Shown here: positions 12,243 through 22,517 of the stretch, one piece after another | Numbering within the stretch: position 1 is the stretch's first letter | Layout of the letters: each line of letters begins with the position of its first letter | Source: Cavenderia fasciculata | Lineage: Eukaryota; Evosea; Eumycetozoa; Acytosteliales; Cavenderiaceae | Direction: 5' to 3' | Assembly: GCF_000203815.1 (NCBI RefSeq) | Contig: NW_004457695.1 | Location: forward strand, 558,001 to 622,000 | Length of the DNA: 64,000 nucleotides | Position numbers and translations under genes: made by a program | Notes under the pieces: model-generated | What the model saw: the letters and a program-made list of their open reading frames with translations, nothing else | Database searches by the model: none | What the model was told of the DNA's origin: nothing

Positions 12243-13031
12243 TTGTTGGAAAATTAATTGTAAATTCAGATACTGAATCAATTAGTCTTGACAATTTATC
12301 TTATTATACACCAAAAGGAAAGATATTATATTCAAGTATGTAACAAAAGAAAAGATAATTAAATATCGATACTTATATTTTTTGTTTTGTTTCTTTTAGA
12401 TGTTTCATTTAAAGTTGAAAAAGGAAATAATTTATTAATAATGGGACCAAGTGGATGTGGAAAGAGTTCATTGGTTAGAGTTATTAATGGATTATGGTCA
12501 CATTATACAGGAACTATTACTCGACCATGTAACAATCGATTATTCTTTCTTTCACAACAACCTTATTTGATTTTTGGATCTTTGGAAGATCAGATTGTCT
12601 ATCCCTACACTGTGGCAACTCATAGAATACAACCTGATGAATTGAGAGAATTATTTGATCGATTGTCGATGGGATATTTAATCGATAGAGAACAAGAGAT
12701 AAAGAGACGTGGTGATCTCAACGATTTGACACACAATTGGCTTAATCAATTGTCACCTGGTGAACAACAAATCATCAGTATTCTCAGAATGTTTTATCAT
12801 CGACCAATGTTTGCAATGATGGATGAATCAACCAGTTCCATTCCACATGCAACCGAGGATCTTGTCTATCAACAATGTCAACAACTTGGAATCACCGTAT
12901 TATCAGTTGGACATCGTGAATCACTCATCAAACATCATCAACAATTATTATTATTTGATAATGATTTAAATTGGTCAATTAAACAAATTAACCCTAATAA
13001 TAACAACATACCAAGTATAACGACACAATAA
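10556..13031 (+). CDS. ABC half-transporter, ABCD4-like
   Basis: Two exons, 10556-12335 and 12400-13031, give 803 residues. An Asn-rich and basic N-terminus of about 180 residues precedes an ABCD-type transmembrane domain. Its motif NPDQRLTDDIDQFC and the following LEGDFRYLHLRVR match the D family, most closely vertebrate ABCD4 (lysosomal cobalamin export), rather than fatty-acyl peroxisomal members. The nucleotide-binding domain has Walker A GPSGCGKSS (about residues 609-617), signature LSPGEQQ in place of LSGGQ, Walker B ending MMDES and the H-loop SVGHRE. ABCD4 also has LSPGE. The linker between the domains is low-complexity (Ser, Asn). Half-transporters dimerise. Localisation (lysosome/ER or peroxisome) is not shown by sequence. 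The family call is strong, the substrate unknown. Confidence 0.92.
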
Positions 13032-13438
13032 ATAATTGAAATCTCGATTGTATTTAATTTATATATATAAAGACATAAATTGATTTAATTTATTATGATT
13101 ATAGGTAATGATTGAAAGAAAGAAAGTAGTATCTATTTGTCTGTCTATCTGTCTTTCTGTCTGTCCATTTGTTTGTTTTCCATTCTATACTCCATCACAT
13201 ACACATATTCTTATGTCTTTCGTAGTAGTACATGTAATGTATATGTTGTTGATGATTAGTTTGTTTGATTCCCATTTCCCCCCAAAAAAATTATGTGATT
13301 TTAAAATACATGTTTCAATGTAAATATGTGTTGATTATCTATCTATCTATCTCTATCTGTTATTCTATTCTTCTATTAGTGTTTGTGTATTTGTATGTTT
13401 CTTGATTGTAAATTGCCATATATATTTATAACTTTAAT
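13032..13438. other. Convergent 3' region between ABC transporter and YKT6
   Basis: Contains short (TCTG)n and (TATC)n tracts and AT-rich 3' sequence. I see no gene here. Confidence 0.6.
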
Positions 13439-14047
13439 TTAAAGGTAACCACAACATTTGTTCATTCTTTCAGCATTTTGCATGAATGCCTTTGATTGGA
13501 AAGATAAATCATCACTCTTCATGGCAATGTCTTCCAACTTTTCTCCACGCTCACCCAATTGTTGAACGGTCTTTTTGACAATGGTAATGGTTTCTTCCAA
13601 GTTCTTTTGGAGACCGAGCATTGGATCAGCCTTGTGTGGGTCTTGATAGGTGGCAATGAGTTGTGGGAGTGAAGGTAACTGTAGTTCAGTGTCGGCACTG
13701 ATCGATTTCCAACTGCTCTCTGAAAAGGTTTGGTGGAATTGCTCCAACACCAGACGAACCAACTTGTGTGCAACTACACCTGGGTATTCAGAGTCTGTCA
13801 ATACTGCACAAGCCAATCCCTTGCTGTCGGCGGTTGCATGACACACCTTCTTGCTCTGCTCGTGCTCCATGCTGACACGTTCACCAATGTTGGTACGCTC
13901 GACAGTCTCTCTCAACACAAAGAGGGCTACTTCCTTGACCGACCCTCTTTGGAAGAATCCAAATGACGATACTTCATATACAATCGTTAAGAGTACCGGT
14001 TTACTTCCTCTAACAACTTTAAATACTGATATTGAATAAACGTACAT
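13439..14047 (-). CDS. ykt6: YKT6, prenylated R-SNARE
   Basis: A 202-residue protein, essentially the family length (human 198). The longin domain begins MYVYSISVF and carries SSFGFFQRGSV. The SNARE motif holds the zero-layer arginine in GERGEKLEDI and the downstream QSKAF. There is no transmembrane anchor, as expected: the protein ends CCGYL, giving an upstream palmitoylation-type Cys and a CaaX box CGYL. The final Leu would favour geranylgeranyl transfer, whereas the human box ends in Met. Role: fusion in Golgi, endosomal and autophagic traffic. A splice acceptor (TTGTAG) ends six bases before the ATG, so a 5'UTR intron is likely, or an additional short leader exon. The start aligns exactly with human Met1. 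The call is secure. Confidence 0.96.
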   Translation of the reverse strand: MYVYSISVFKVVRGSKPVLLTIVYEVSSFGFFQRGSVKEVALFVLRETVERTNIGERVSMEHEQSKKVCHATADSKGLACAVLTDSEYPGVVAHKLVRLVLEQFHQTFSESSWKSISADTELQLPSLPQLIATYQDPHKADPMLGLQKNLEETITIVKKTVQQLGERGEKLEDIAMKSDDLSFQSKAFMQNAERMNKCCGYL

Positions 14048-14709
14048 GACTCTCTACAAAATATATATATAAATAACTACTACTATGTTCTTTATCTTCT
14101 TATCTTTTAAAAACTGGTGTTCTATGTTGTTGTTATGTTATATGTAATGTGTGAATAATAAATAATAATAATAATATATATAATAATAATAATATAAACT
14201 AATTATAAAAATGTAATAATCGCGATGCGTAGTGGTGTGGTGGTGAATATTCTTCTCCTAAAAAATAATAAATAATAATAATATTATATTGAATTTTCTA
14301 CCCTGTTTGTCCAAGACAACAACTTTTTTTCTTCTTGACTTTTTATTATTAAAAATAATAATAATTTATATCTTTGAATGAATGTTAAAAAGATAATGAA
14401 TGAATGAATGAATGTTTTCTGGGAGGTGTGATGAGTTTAGTTTAGTTTATTAATTTATTTATGAGTCATTAACACTCGATTTTTATTTACATCGTTTTCT
14501 TGGTGTGTTGATTCTCTCTTTGTGTTCCCTCATTAAAATTAATGAGAGGAGAGCAGGGTTTCCTCTTGAGCTATTTTTTTTGAATTTTTTTCAAAAAGTT
14601 TGGGTGATCCCTCTCTGAGAGGTTCATTGTTGAAGGTCAGGCGCACCCTACAAACAATCTATATCTATCTTACTATTCGATAAATAGATACCACCGACAT
14701 CACATCAAA
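14048..14709. other. Divergent intergenic region between YKT6 and CCT2
   Basis: Promoter-bearing, AT-rich DNA shared by two divergent genes, with A/T homopolymers, (TGAA)n and TAATAA tracts. A patch at 14540-14640 with AGGAGAGCAGGG and CCTCTCTGAGAGG is more GC-rich, but no motif can be assigned. Confidence 0.6.
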
Positions 14710-16835
14710 ATGACTGTATGTTTAGAGCAATACAACATGCAAAAGTAGACAATGAATGAATGATACATTTCTGCCGAGACGACAACAAACAAATCATGAT
14801 CATTCATTCGTCTATCTCAAACAAAAGAAACGAAAGATGATAACTAACATTACTTTTTCAAACTACCTACACCTATAATACATACAGAGTAATTTACAAC
14901 CAATTCCAATCATGAATCAGAATGCATCTGAAGAAAGAGGTGAAATTGCTCGTCTTGTAAGTTACAAACATAGACAAATAGATCAAACTAAAAAGAAAAG
15001 AAAACTAACATGATTACCTTACATTTACATTATACCACCACTATTACTACTACTACTCGATTATTATTACTCTACTACTATGTTATGTTATGATTGATTG
15101 ATTGATTGAATTTTCATTAACATTATACACCACCTCATACATATTATGGAACATTGAAATGATTGGTTGATGATTCGTTTATCTTTTTTGATCTTTATAT
15201 ATTCATTGTCGCACGATTCAATAGTCATCATTTGTTGGAGCAATTGCATTGACAGATTTGGTAAAGTCAACATTGGGACCAAAGGGTATGGACAAGATCT
15301 TAATGTCGATGAGCAACCCAAATGAAATCACAGTTACCAATGATGGTGCTACCATCCTCACAAAGATATATATTGATAACCCAGCTGCAAAGATTTTGGT
15401 CGATATCTCTAGAACTCAAGATGATGAAGTCGGTGATGGCACAACCAGTGTTTGCGTACTCGCCGGTGAGTTGTTGAGAGAGGGTGAGAGATTGATTGCC
15501 CAAAAGGTACATCCACAAACCATCATCGAAGGTTGGAGATTAGCTTTGGATGCTGCTCGTACAACTCTTTCACAATCTGCTCAAGATCATTCTTCAGATA
15601 AAGGTTCGTATATATATTATTACCCCAAAAAACAAACTTGTATATATATACTAACTTTAAATATTCTTTTATACTTTTTAGTAAAATTCAGAGAAGATTT
15701 AATAAATATAGCAAAGACAACATTGAGTTCAAAGATTGTTCATTCTGAAAAGGAACATTTTTCAACCATGGTAGTCGATGCCGTCCTCAGACTTGGTAAC
15801 AGTGCCAACATCAATTTGGACAATATTCACATTATCAAAAAGTCGGGAGGTTCGTTGCGCGACTCCTACTTGGACGAAGGATTCATTTTGGAGAAAAAGA
15901 TTGGTGTCGGATGCCCCAAGCGTATGGAGAACCCCAAGATCCTCATTGCCAACACGGCCATGGACACTGACAAGATCAAGATTTTCGGAGGCAAGGTTGT
16001 CGTCGACAGCATGGCCGAACTCGGCAAGTTGGAGGACGCCGAGAAGCAAAAGATGCTCGAAAAGTGCAAAAAGATTGTCGACCACGGCATCAACTGCTTT
16101 ATCAACCGTCAGCTCATCTACAACTTGCCCGAGCAGTACTTTGCCGAACACGGAGTCATGTCGATCGAACACGCCGATTTCGAGGGTGTCGAACGTCTCG
16201 CCCTCGTCACTGGCGCCGAGATTGTCTCGACCTTTGATCACCCCGAGCTCGTCAAGATCGGTACTTGCAAGCTCATCGAAGAGGTGTTGATTGGTGAAGA
16301 CAAGGTCATCAAGTTCTCTGGATGTCCACAAAGCCAAGCCTGCACCATCGTCTTGCGTGGTGCCACCACCCATATGCTCGAAGAAGCCGAGCGTTCCATT
16401 CACGACGCCCTCTGCGTTCTCTCGGTCACTGTCCAAGAGACCCGTACCGTCCTCGGTGGTGGTGCATCCGAGATGTTGATGGCCAAGGCTGTCGACGAGC
16501 TCGCTGCCAACACTGCCGGTAAAAAGGCACTCGCCATTGAAGCCTTTGCCCGTGCCCTCCGTCAAATCCCAACCATCATTGCCAACAATGCCGGTTACGA
16601 CAGTTCCGACCTCGTTGCTCAACTCAAGGCCGCCCATCACAAGGGTCAATCCCAAATGGGTCTCAACATGAAGGATGGCTGCATCGGAAACAGTCAAGAA
16701 ATGGGTATCATCGAATCGTTCAAGGTCAAACAACAAGTTTTGGTATCTGCCCACGAAGCTGCTGAAATGATTATGAGAGTTGATGACATTTTACGTGCTG
16801 CTCCAAGAAAGAGACAACCAATGCAAGGTCATTAA
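14710..16835 (+). CDS. cct2: T-complex protein 1 subunit beta (CCT2)
   Basis: One of the eight subunits of the cytosolic TRiC/CCT chaperonin that folds actin and tubulin. Four exons: 14710-14715 (only ATG ACT), 14888-14956, 15225-15603 and 15682-16835. They total 535 residues, the same as human CCT2. Equatorial ATPase motifs are intact: [17 protein letters not shown] and [10 protein letters not shown]. The beta-subunit-specific stretches [20 protein letters not shown] and [14 protein letters not shown], and the C-terminal ILRAAPRKR, distinguish it from other subunits. The six-base first coding exon is required to give the start ([12 protein letters not shown]). Codon use shifts to C/G-ending codons across 15.8-16.7 kb, fitting high expression. 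Confidence 0.97.
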
Positions 16836-17162
16836 ACATTGAAAAAATAATAATATATATTAAAAAAAAATCAAAAAAAAAATAATAAATAAATAATACA
16901 CGTATAAAATTTAAAACAAAAAAAGATATATAAGATAATATATATATATATATATATATTTATATCAATAACTATATAATATATCCATTATTATTATCTA
17001 AAATATCTTTGATTTCCTTTTTTGGTATCATCCAAAGATTTAATTAATTTTACAATTTTTTGGCATTGTTGTGTTTGTTTGATTCATTGTTGCATTATTT
17101 ATTGAAGATATACTATACTATACAATATATATATATATATAAACTATATATTAAATTGAAAG
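16836..17162. other. Short intergenic region
   Basis: AT-rich 3' sequence of CCT2 and 5' flank of the dehydrogenase, with (TA)n runs at 16938-16962 and 17126-17142. Nothing else is seen. Confidence 0.6.
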
Positions 17163-18120
17163 ATGAGTACAAATAATATATTATTTTCAGTTAAAGATAA
17201 GGTAGCATTGGTTACAGGTGGAGGATTGGGAGGTATAGGTATGTATGTTGGAGTGATCATCATAGATAGATAGAGATAGATCAACTGATATTAATATGAA
17301 TAGGATTGATTGAATGATTGATAGGATACTCAATATCACTAGCATTGGTAAAGAATGGTGCCAAAGTATACATTGCATCAAGAGATAAAAAGAAATTAGA
17401 TGAATCTGCAAAGCAACTAAATTCAATTGGTCCAGGTTCATGTATAGCTATAGCTGCTGATCTATCAAAACAAGATGAATGTAAAAAGTATGTGTGAAAC
17501 ATATAAACATATCTATCTACAGATATATGGGTTCATTTTGATGTTAATCAAGTTGATATTTTAGGGTAGCAAAAGAGATATCATTACATGATAATCATTT
17601 AGATATATTGGTAAATAATAGTGGATGTAATTGGGGAGAAGAGATAGAGACATTTCCAGATCATGCATGGGACAAGGTAATGAATTTAAATGTAAAGGCT
17701 GTATTCAATACAACGGTTGCATGTCTACCATTGCTACGTGCCAATGCCACCAAAGAGAGTCCTAGCAAGGTTGTTACGATCGGGTCAATCGACGGTATCA
17801 GAGTACCATCGTTGGAAACCTACTCGTATAGTGCTAGCAAGGCTGCAGTACACCAATTGACACGTACATTGGCCAGTCGACTAGCAGGCGACAATATCAC
17901 AGTCAACGCAATTGCCTGTGGCCCCTTTTACAGCAAGATGACCAAAGCCACCTTTGACAAGTTTGCCGAGGTCATCACCAGCGGATGTCCTCTTGGTCGT
18001 TTTGGTAATGACCGTGATCTCGAAGGTATCATCCTCTTTCTCTGTAGCAATGCTTGTAATTATATGACTGGTGCCATCTTACCACTTGAAGGTGGTATAT
18101 TAATAAGTTCAAATCTTTAA
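17163..18120 (+). CDS. Short-chain dehydrogenase/reductase (SDR, 3-oxoacyl-reductase-like)
   Basis: Three exons, 17163-17238, 17325-17487 and 17565-18120, give 264 residues, typical of classical SDRs. The NAD(P) Rossmann motif TGGGLGGIG is at residues 18-26 and NNSG at 97-100. The catalytic triad is Ser154 (GSIDG), Tyr168 and Lys172 (YSASK). The C-terminal part (NITVNAIACGPF) and the terminal GAILPLEGG resemble FabG/RhlG-type reductases. Substrate cannot be deduced. No signal peptide or peroxisomal SKL tail is present, so it is probably cytosolic. Both introns interrupt at typical dictyostelid sites and every junction keeps the frame. Confidence 0.93.
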
Positions 18121-18566
18121 AGAAAGATAGAGATAGATGTGTGAGAAAGAGAGACACATATTCATTCATTAATTGGCCAATAATAATAAATACTAATAAA
18201 ATAGTTTTTGAAATTGGAGGTTCAAGCAAGGTTTTCCCTCCAAAAAACCTGTTTTAAATTTATTTTGTGTGGGGTGGAGCTTTTCAAAAACAACGGAAAA
18301 AAAGAGGGAAGTGCACTGAGATGAAGGAGAGTTTACCAAGCCCACCTCATTTTGTTTTATAAATTATTATTATATATAAATTCACACCAACACCCAAAAG
18401 AAGAAGAAGAAGACAAGTCTTTAGAGAGAGAGAGAAGACAAGACAATACAAACAAAGAAGTAGAAAGAGACATACAACTACTTGGAATATTCAAACCATA
18501 CTCTACAATATACAACATACAATATACAATCGATTCTAGAATACAATACAGCACAATACAACAACC
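18121..18566. other. Intergenic region upstream of CKS1
   Basis: Contains a purine-rich (AGA)n tract at about 18398-18440 and repeated ATACAATA-type sequence just before the CKS1 start. Open frames across it on both strands look non-coding. Confidence 0.55.
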
Positions 18567-18937
18567 ATGCCAGCTAGTCCACACTACTCTAACAAATATT
18601 ATGACAACCAATACGAATATAGGTATGTGTCTTGGTTGTGTAGAAGAATACAGATCGAGGAACATACAGTAATACTAACGATGATTGATTGATTGATTGA
18701 CAATGCTAACCTATATATGCGATCGATCAACACATATATAGACATGTAATCTTACCAATTGAAATATCGAATCTCATTCCAAAAGGAAAGTTATTGACAG
18801 AGGATGAATGTAGAAAGGTTGGTATTCGTCAATCCGATGGTTGGGTACACTATGCCAATCACAAACCAGAACCACATATCCTTTTATTCAGACGCCCTCA
18901 TTCTGGTCCAATTCCAAGTGACGTTGATTATCTCTAA
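18567..18937 (+). CDS. cks1: Cyclin-dependent kinase regulatory subunit CKS1
   Basis: A small protein of 83 residues in two exons, 18567-18622 and 18742-18937. It is the CKS family: YSNKYYDNQYEYRHVILP, then GIRQSDGWVHY and HKPEPHILLFRRP, almost identical to human CKS1B. Residues forming the phosphate-binding pocket (Arg in EYRHV, Ser and Trp in QSDGW) and the HxPEPH hinge of beta-strand exchange are retained. It binds CDK1-type kinases and targets them to primed phosphorylated substrates. The intron splits the conserved EYR/H boundary. Too short to stand out as a long open frame, but the identity is unmistakable. Confidence 0.96.
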
Positions 18938-18992
18938 GTAAATCAAATAGTAATAATCAATAATAATAATACAAAAAAATAACGATGATAAC

Positions 18993-19056
<64 letters not shown>
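18993..19056 (+). repeat. (TAA)n microsatellite
   Basis: About 21 near-perfect AAT/TAA units in the CKS1-NIP7 intergenic region. Length is likely variable between strains. Confidence 0.95.
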
Positions 19057-19167
19057 TAGAATATAGAATACATATCAATCCAAAACTTAGAATAATTCAT
19101 ACCAACCAACCATATCCAACTTATCATTAATATTAATAATAGCAATAGCCTTGTAATTAGAAACACA

Positions 19168-19196
19168 ACAACCAACCAACCAACCAACCAACCAAC
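19168..19196 (+). repeat. (AACC)n microsatellite
   Basis: About seven AACC units, with further scattered AACCAACC copies around 19205-19230 and 19380-19395. Confidence 0.9.
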
Positions 19197-19605
19197 AAAA
19201 TCAATCAAACAACCAAACAATCAACCAAATCAACAACACCACTTAACTACAAAACAAACCAATGTTTATATAAAAAAAATAACAGTTTCTGAGTTAAGTC
19301 ATCATTAACCAAGTTACAACTTTTAGACATTTTCCATGGAACAACCCGTATTCCAGTTTTCTTTTTTTTTCCATTTCCAACAACCAACCAACCAAACAAA
19401 CATATCCTCATCCTTAATAACCACAATCAATCAATCAAACAATCAATAAATAACTAAATAGCAATTTATTAAATAAATAAGAAATAAATAAATAAATCGA
19501 TAGTGTTAACAACAAACAACATACAACAAACAACCTATTCTTTAATGATTCTTAATTAGTTTATATTTATATTTAAAAGGGATGATATTTATTTATTTCT
19601 TTTTT

Positions 19606-20364
19606 TTAGAATAAAGTATCTTCGTCTCTCAAATATTCACCAACATCACAAATATGATAAACTACCATGGCAGTTGGATCCAACTTTCTACAATCTTGAG
19701 TTGATTTTGAGGTGGTACCAAATCCAATTGGTACATCATTCATTGAAAATAAAACAACACCTTGATTGGCTGGTGTATCTTCTGTGATTCTACCCATACC
19801 TGCCTTTAATAAATTATTTCCATACAACCAAGACATTTCTGATTGTGGCTTGACCCATACCTTATACTATATTATATTATATTGAATGACGCGGAATGGA
19901 ATGATTAGTAATCTAGACTAAAGGGTATATCATATTGACCTTTAACATATATATCTATTGTATATATTTACCTTGGCATATTGAGCTAAATAATCTAAAC
20001 AAGTAATTTGTAATTTAAACTTTCCAGTCTTTGTAAACTTTCCAAAACATGTACCCAAACTTTGAAGTGAATCTCTTGGAACGCTTTGTGCCTTCTTCAT
20101 AGTCTCTTCATTTACATAGTATACTTTATTCTTTTGTACTCTAAAACAATGTGCTTCATCCTTTCTTTCAATCAACAATGATATATTTCTTCCGATACTA
20201 TATAAAGAATGCAAATAAGTAAATATGTTTCTATAATCTACTATATATCTATCTATCTATCATCTAGTCTATCTAGTCTATCTACTCGTCTCTGTGAGTC
20301 GGTCTTACAATTTAATAAGCTTCTCAAAGAAAACCTTTGTTTCTTCCTCTGTTAATTTTCTCAT
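19606..20364 (-). CDS. nip7: 60S ribosome biogenesis factor NIP7
   Basis: Three exons on the minus strand, 20309-20364, 19972-20197 and 19606-19866, give 180 residues, identical in length to human NIP7. The N-terminal domain starts MRKLTEEET and contains [15 protein letters not shown]. The C-terminal PUA domain carries [20 protein letters not shown] and [14 protein letters not shown]7 binds pre-60S particles and is needed for 27S pre-rRNA processing. It sits near RPL36 (+, 21.1 kb), another large-subunit gene, with divergent promoters in the ~0.8 kb between them; any co-regulation is inference. Confidence 0.96.
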
Positions 20365-21152
20365 TTTCTATGTGTATATGTATATGTATGTAATGTATAA
20401 TAAACCAACTCTATATATATCGTGTATATGTATAGAGACTGTTGTGAATAGAAAGAGTAAGTATAAATAAAAAGTAAATATGATAAATAGTAATAATAAT
20501 AATGCTAGCAAAAAACGACCGAGTGACACCCTCGCTCAAAATTTTTTAAACGTCCAAATTTTATTAATATCAACAAAGGTCCTCCTTTCTTTGTTGATTT
20601 GATTCTCTCTCTCTTATCACAAACCATTGTATCATTATTTATTTAAAATATAAGAACTACACTTGACCCAAATCAAATTGTACACAGCATAGAATAGATC
20701 AATCACACTCACCAACCAAATAAATAATACTTCATGAATTTGGGATTGGGTGTGACTTTGAAAAATATGAAACAATTTCGATTATTCCTATGAATTACTA
20801 TACATCTATACGTACATAGTGTATAGTAACATTGATCAATGTATATATATTAATATATTACTCTGACTGTGATCCCGGGTCAGTTGGTATTAGTCTATGC
20901 GGGCATTCATTTCTTTCGTAATTTATGAATTTTGACAAAATAATCACAATTTTTTGTTTTTTTTGAGCGAGCCTGCCTGAGCATGCCGTCCCTCTCGAGA
21001 TTATCAAATTTTGCTGGGAGACCTATCTCTGCTTATCGATAACGTTTCAGGTATGTCATAGAGAGACAGACAGGAAGAAAAGAGAATAGTAGATAGGAAC
21101 AGTTAGTTAACAGATATCTCATCATTCACACACACTTTAACTATAGATCACA
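20365..21152. other. Divergent promoter region NIP7 / RPL36
   Basis: Contains two unusual GC-containing patches in AT-rich DNA: ACCGAGTGACACCCTCGCTC near 20519 and GAGCGAGCCTGCCTGAGC near 20966. They share the GAGCGAG core in opposite orientation, about 430 bp apart. They could be ribosome-biogenesis promoter elements, but there is no direct evidence. Confidence 0.4.
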
Positions 21153-21568
21153 ATGTCCACCACTGTTAAGCAAAACTCAACTAACCCAAGACCAACCGTC
21201 AGACGTTCAAATATCGCTGTTGGTTTCAACAGAGGTCACCCAGTTGACATCAGAAAGCCAGTCGCCAAGAAGACCTCTGTCTCCAAGAGATTACCAGTCA
21301 TCCGTGACCTCATCCGTGAAGTTGCTGGTTTCGCTCCATACGAAAAGCGTATTCAAGAACTTTTGAAGTCTGGTTTGGATAAGAGAGCCCTCAAGGTCGC
21401 CAAGAAGAAGGTATGATAGATATAGATTTGAATAAGAGAAAGAAAGACATTTGAGTATTAACAAACCTTTATCCATCATCACTATTATGATACTTATAGC
21501 TCGGTTCCTTCCAAGGTGGTAAGAAGAAGAGAGAAGAAATGGCTGCTGTCAACAGAAAGTTCAAGTAA
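21153..21568 (+). CDS. rpl36: 60S ribosomal protein L36 (eL36)
   Basis: Two exons, 21153-21410 and 21500-21568, give 108 residues. The family core [17 protein letters not shown] and [11 protein letters not shown] is clear, and the lysine-rich tail [10 protein letters not shown] matches the eukaryotic eL36 end. The N-terminal extension ([13 protein letters not shown]) is longer than in animals. It is a component of the large ribosomal subunit. Codon use is strongly biased to AAG and GTC/ATC codons, as expected for a highly expressed gene. The ATG follows an A-rich leader (gatcacaATG). Confidence 0.96.
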
Positions 21569-22517
21569 ACACTTTAGCAGTACAATAAATCGATCTATAT
21601 CTCAAAAAAAAGAAGAATGGACATTGGAATATAATTCAATCTCATCTCTCCAACAACAATCAATCAATTATTATATATCGATTATTACTATCTTGGGGGT
21701 ACGACAACATGTGACCTATTCCATTTGAATGTGGAATATTGATGATCAATCCAAAAAAAAAAAGAGTCACCCTTACTCTTTATTCTGTAAATCACAAATG
21801 GGAGTTTAGTTTCTCTACTCTCTATCAATCAAATCTATCAATCTATTCTATCCTATCAACTATTTATTTACTTTAAGTTCTTATTCTTCTTTATTTTTAT
21901 TTTATTATTTTTGTAGTGTTGTACTTTCTTGATCCATTTGTTGTAGTCTGACTGTGCACTGTTCATTCCATTTCCCCACCTCTCTTCTCACTCCATATGC
22001 ACCACCATCTGTTCTATAGATCACCACCACCACGATCGTGGTGTTTTATATCCATTCATCCCATTCATTGTTTGTGTCTTTAAACATCTAAAAGTTGGTG
22101 GTTTAAAAAAAAAAACTTACAAAGTGTGTCCAGTCCCACCCCCCCATCCATTATTACATTGGGTGGGGACTCTAAAGTGGGAAAGGAAGAGAGGAGGAGC
22201 GTCACTATAGGATTGTTGTGTTGTGTAAATTCAATTCACTTTAAAATTGGATATCATCTATACATATCATCCAGTCAAGCCAGCCAGCCAGAACAAATAT
22301 ATTGTTGTTGTTATTTATGGTGGTGTTTTGTTTATACGCTCATACCCTACCCAACTTTAAATAATCCTTTCCTTTTTTATATATATTTATTATTATTTAT
22401 TTGTTTTGTTTGTTACACCAACCAATCTCTTTCCAATATATATAACACCTAAAATTATCAGAGAAAAGAATAGATTTATTATTGGTTTGATCAAAAATCA
22501 CCAAAAAAAAAAAGGAA
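21569..22517. other. Intergenic region after RPL36
   Basis: AT-rich DNA with short pyrimidine tracts. The open stretch at 22126-22452 begins in a C-rich patch and has no family resemblance, so I do not call it a gene. An ACCACGATCGTGGTG palindrome sits at about 22030. Confidence 0.55.

Larger units (their letters stand above)
18938..19605. other. Convergent 3' region rich in microsatellites
   Basis: Lies between the 3' ends of CKS1 and NIP7. It contains the TAA trinucleotide run, AACC tetranucleotide runs and A/T homopolymers. No gene is seen; long open frames here are translations of the repeats. Confidence 0.65.

Noticed and set aside
15762-16754. Long minus-strand open frame opposite CCT2
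   Set aside because: An antisense shadow of the codon-biased CCT2 exon. The sense frame matches the CCT2 family throughout.
18957-19220. Open frame with a poly-Ile stretch
   Set aside because: Translation of the TAA microsatellite in the CKS1-NIP7 intergenic region.
22126-22452. Plus-strand open frame upstream of the thioredoxin-like gene
   Set aside because: Composition follows the intergenic C-rich then T-rich tracts; no motif and no signal of conservation.
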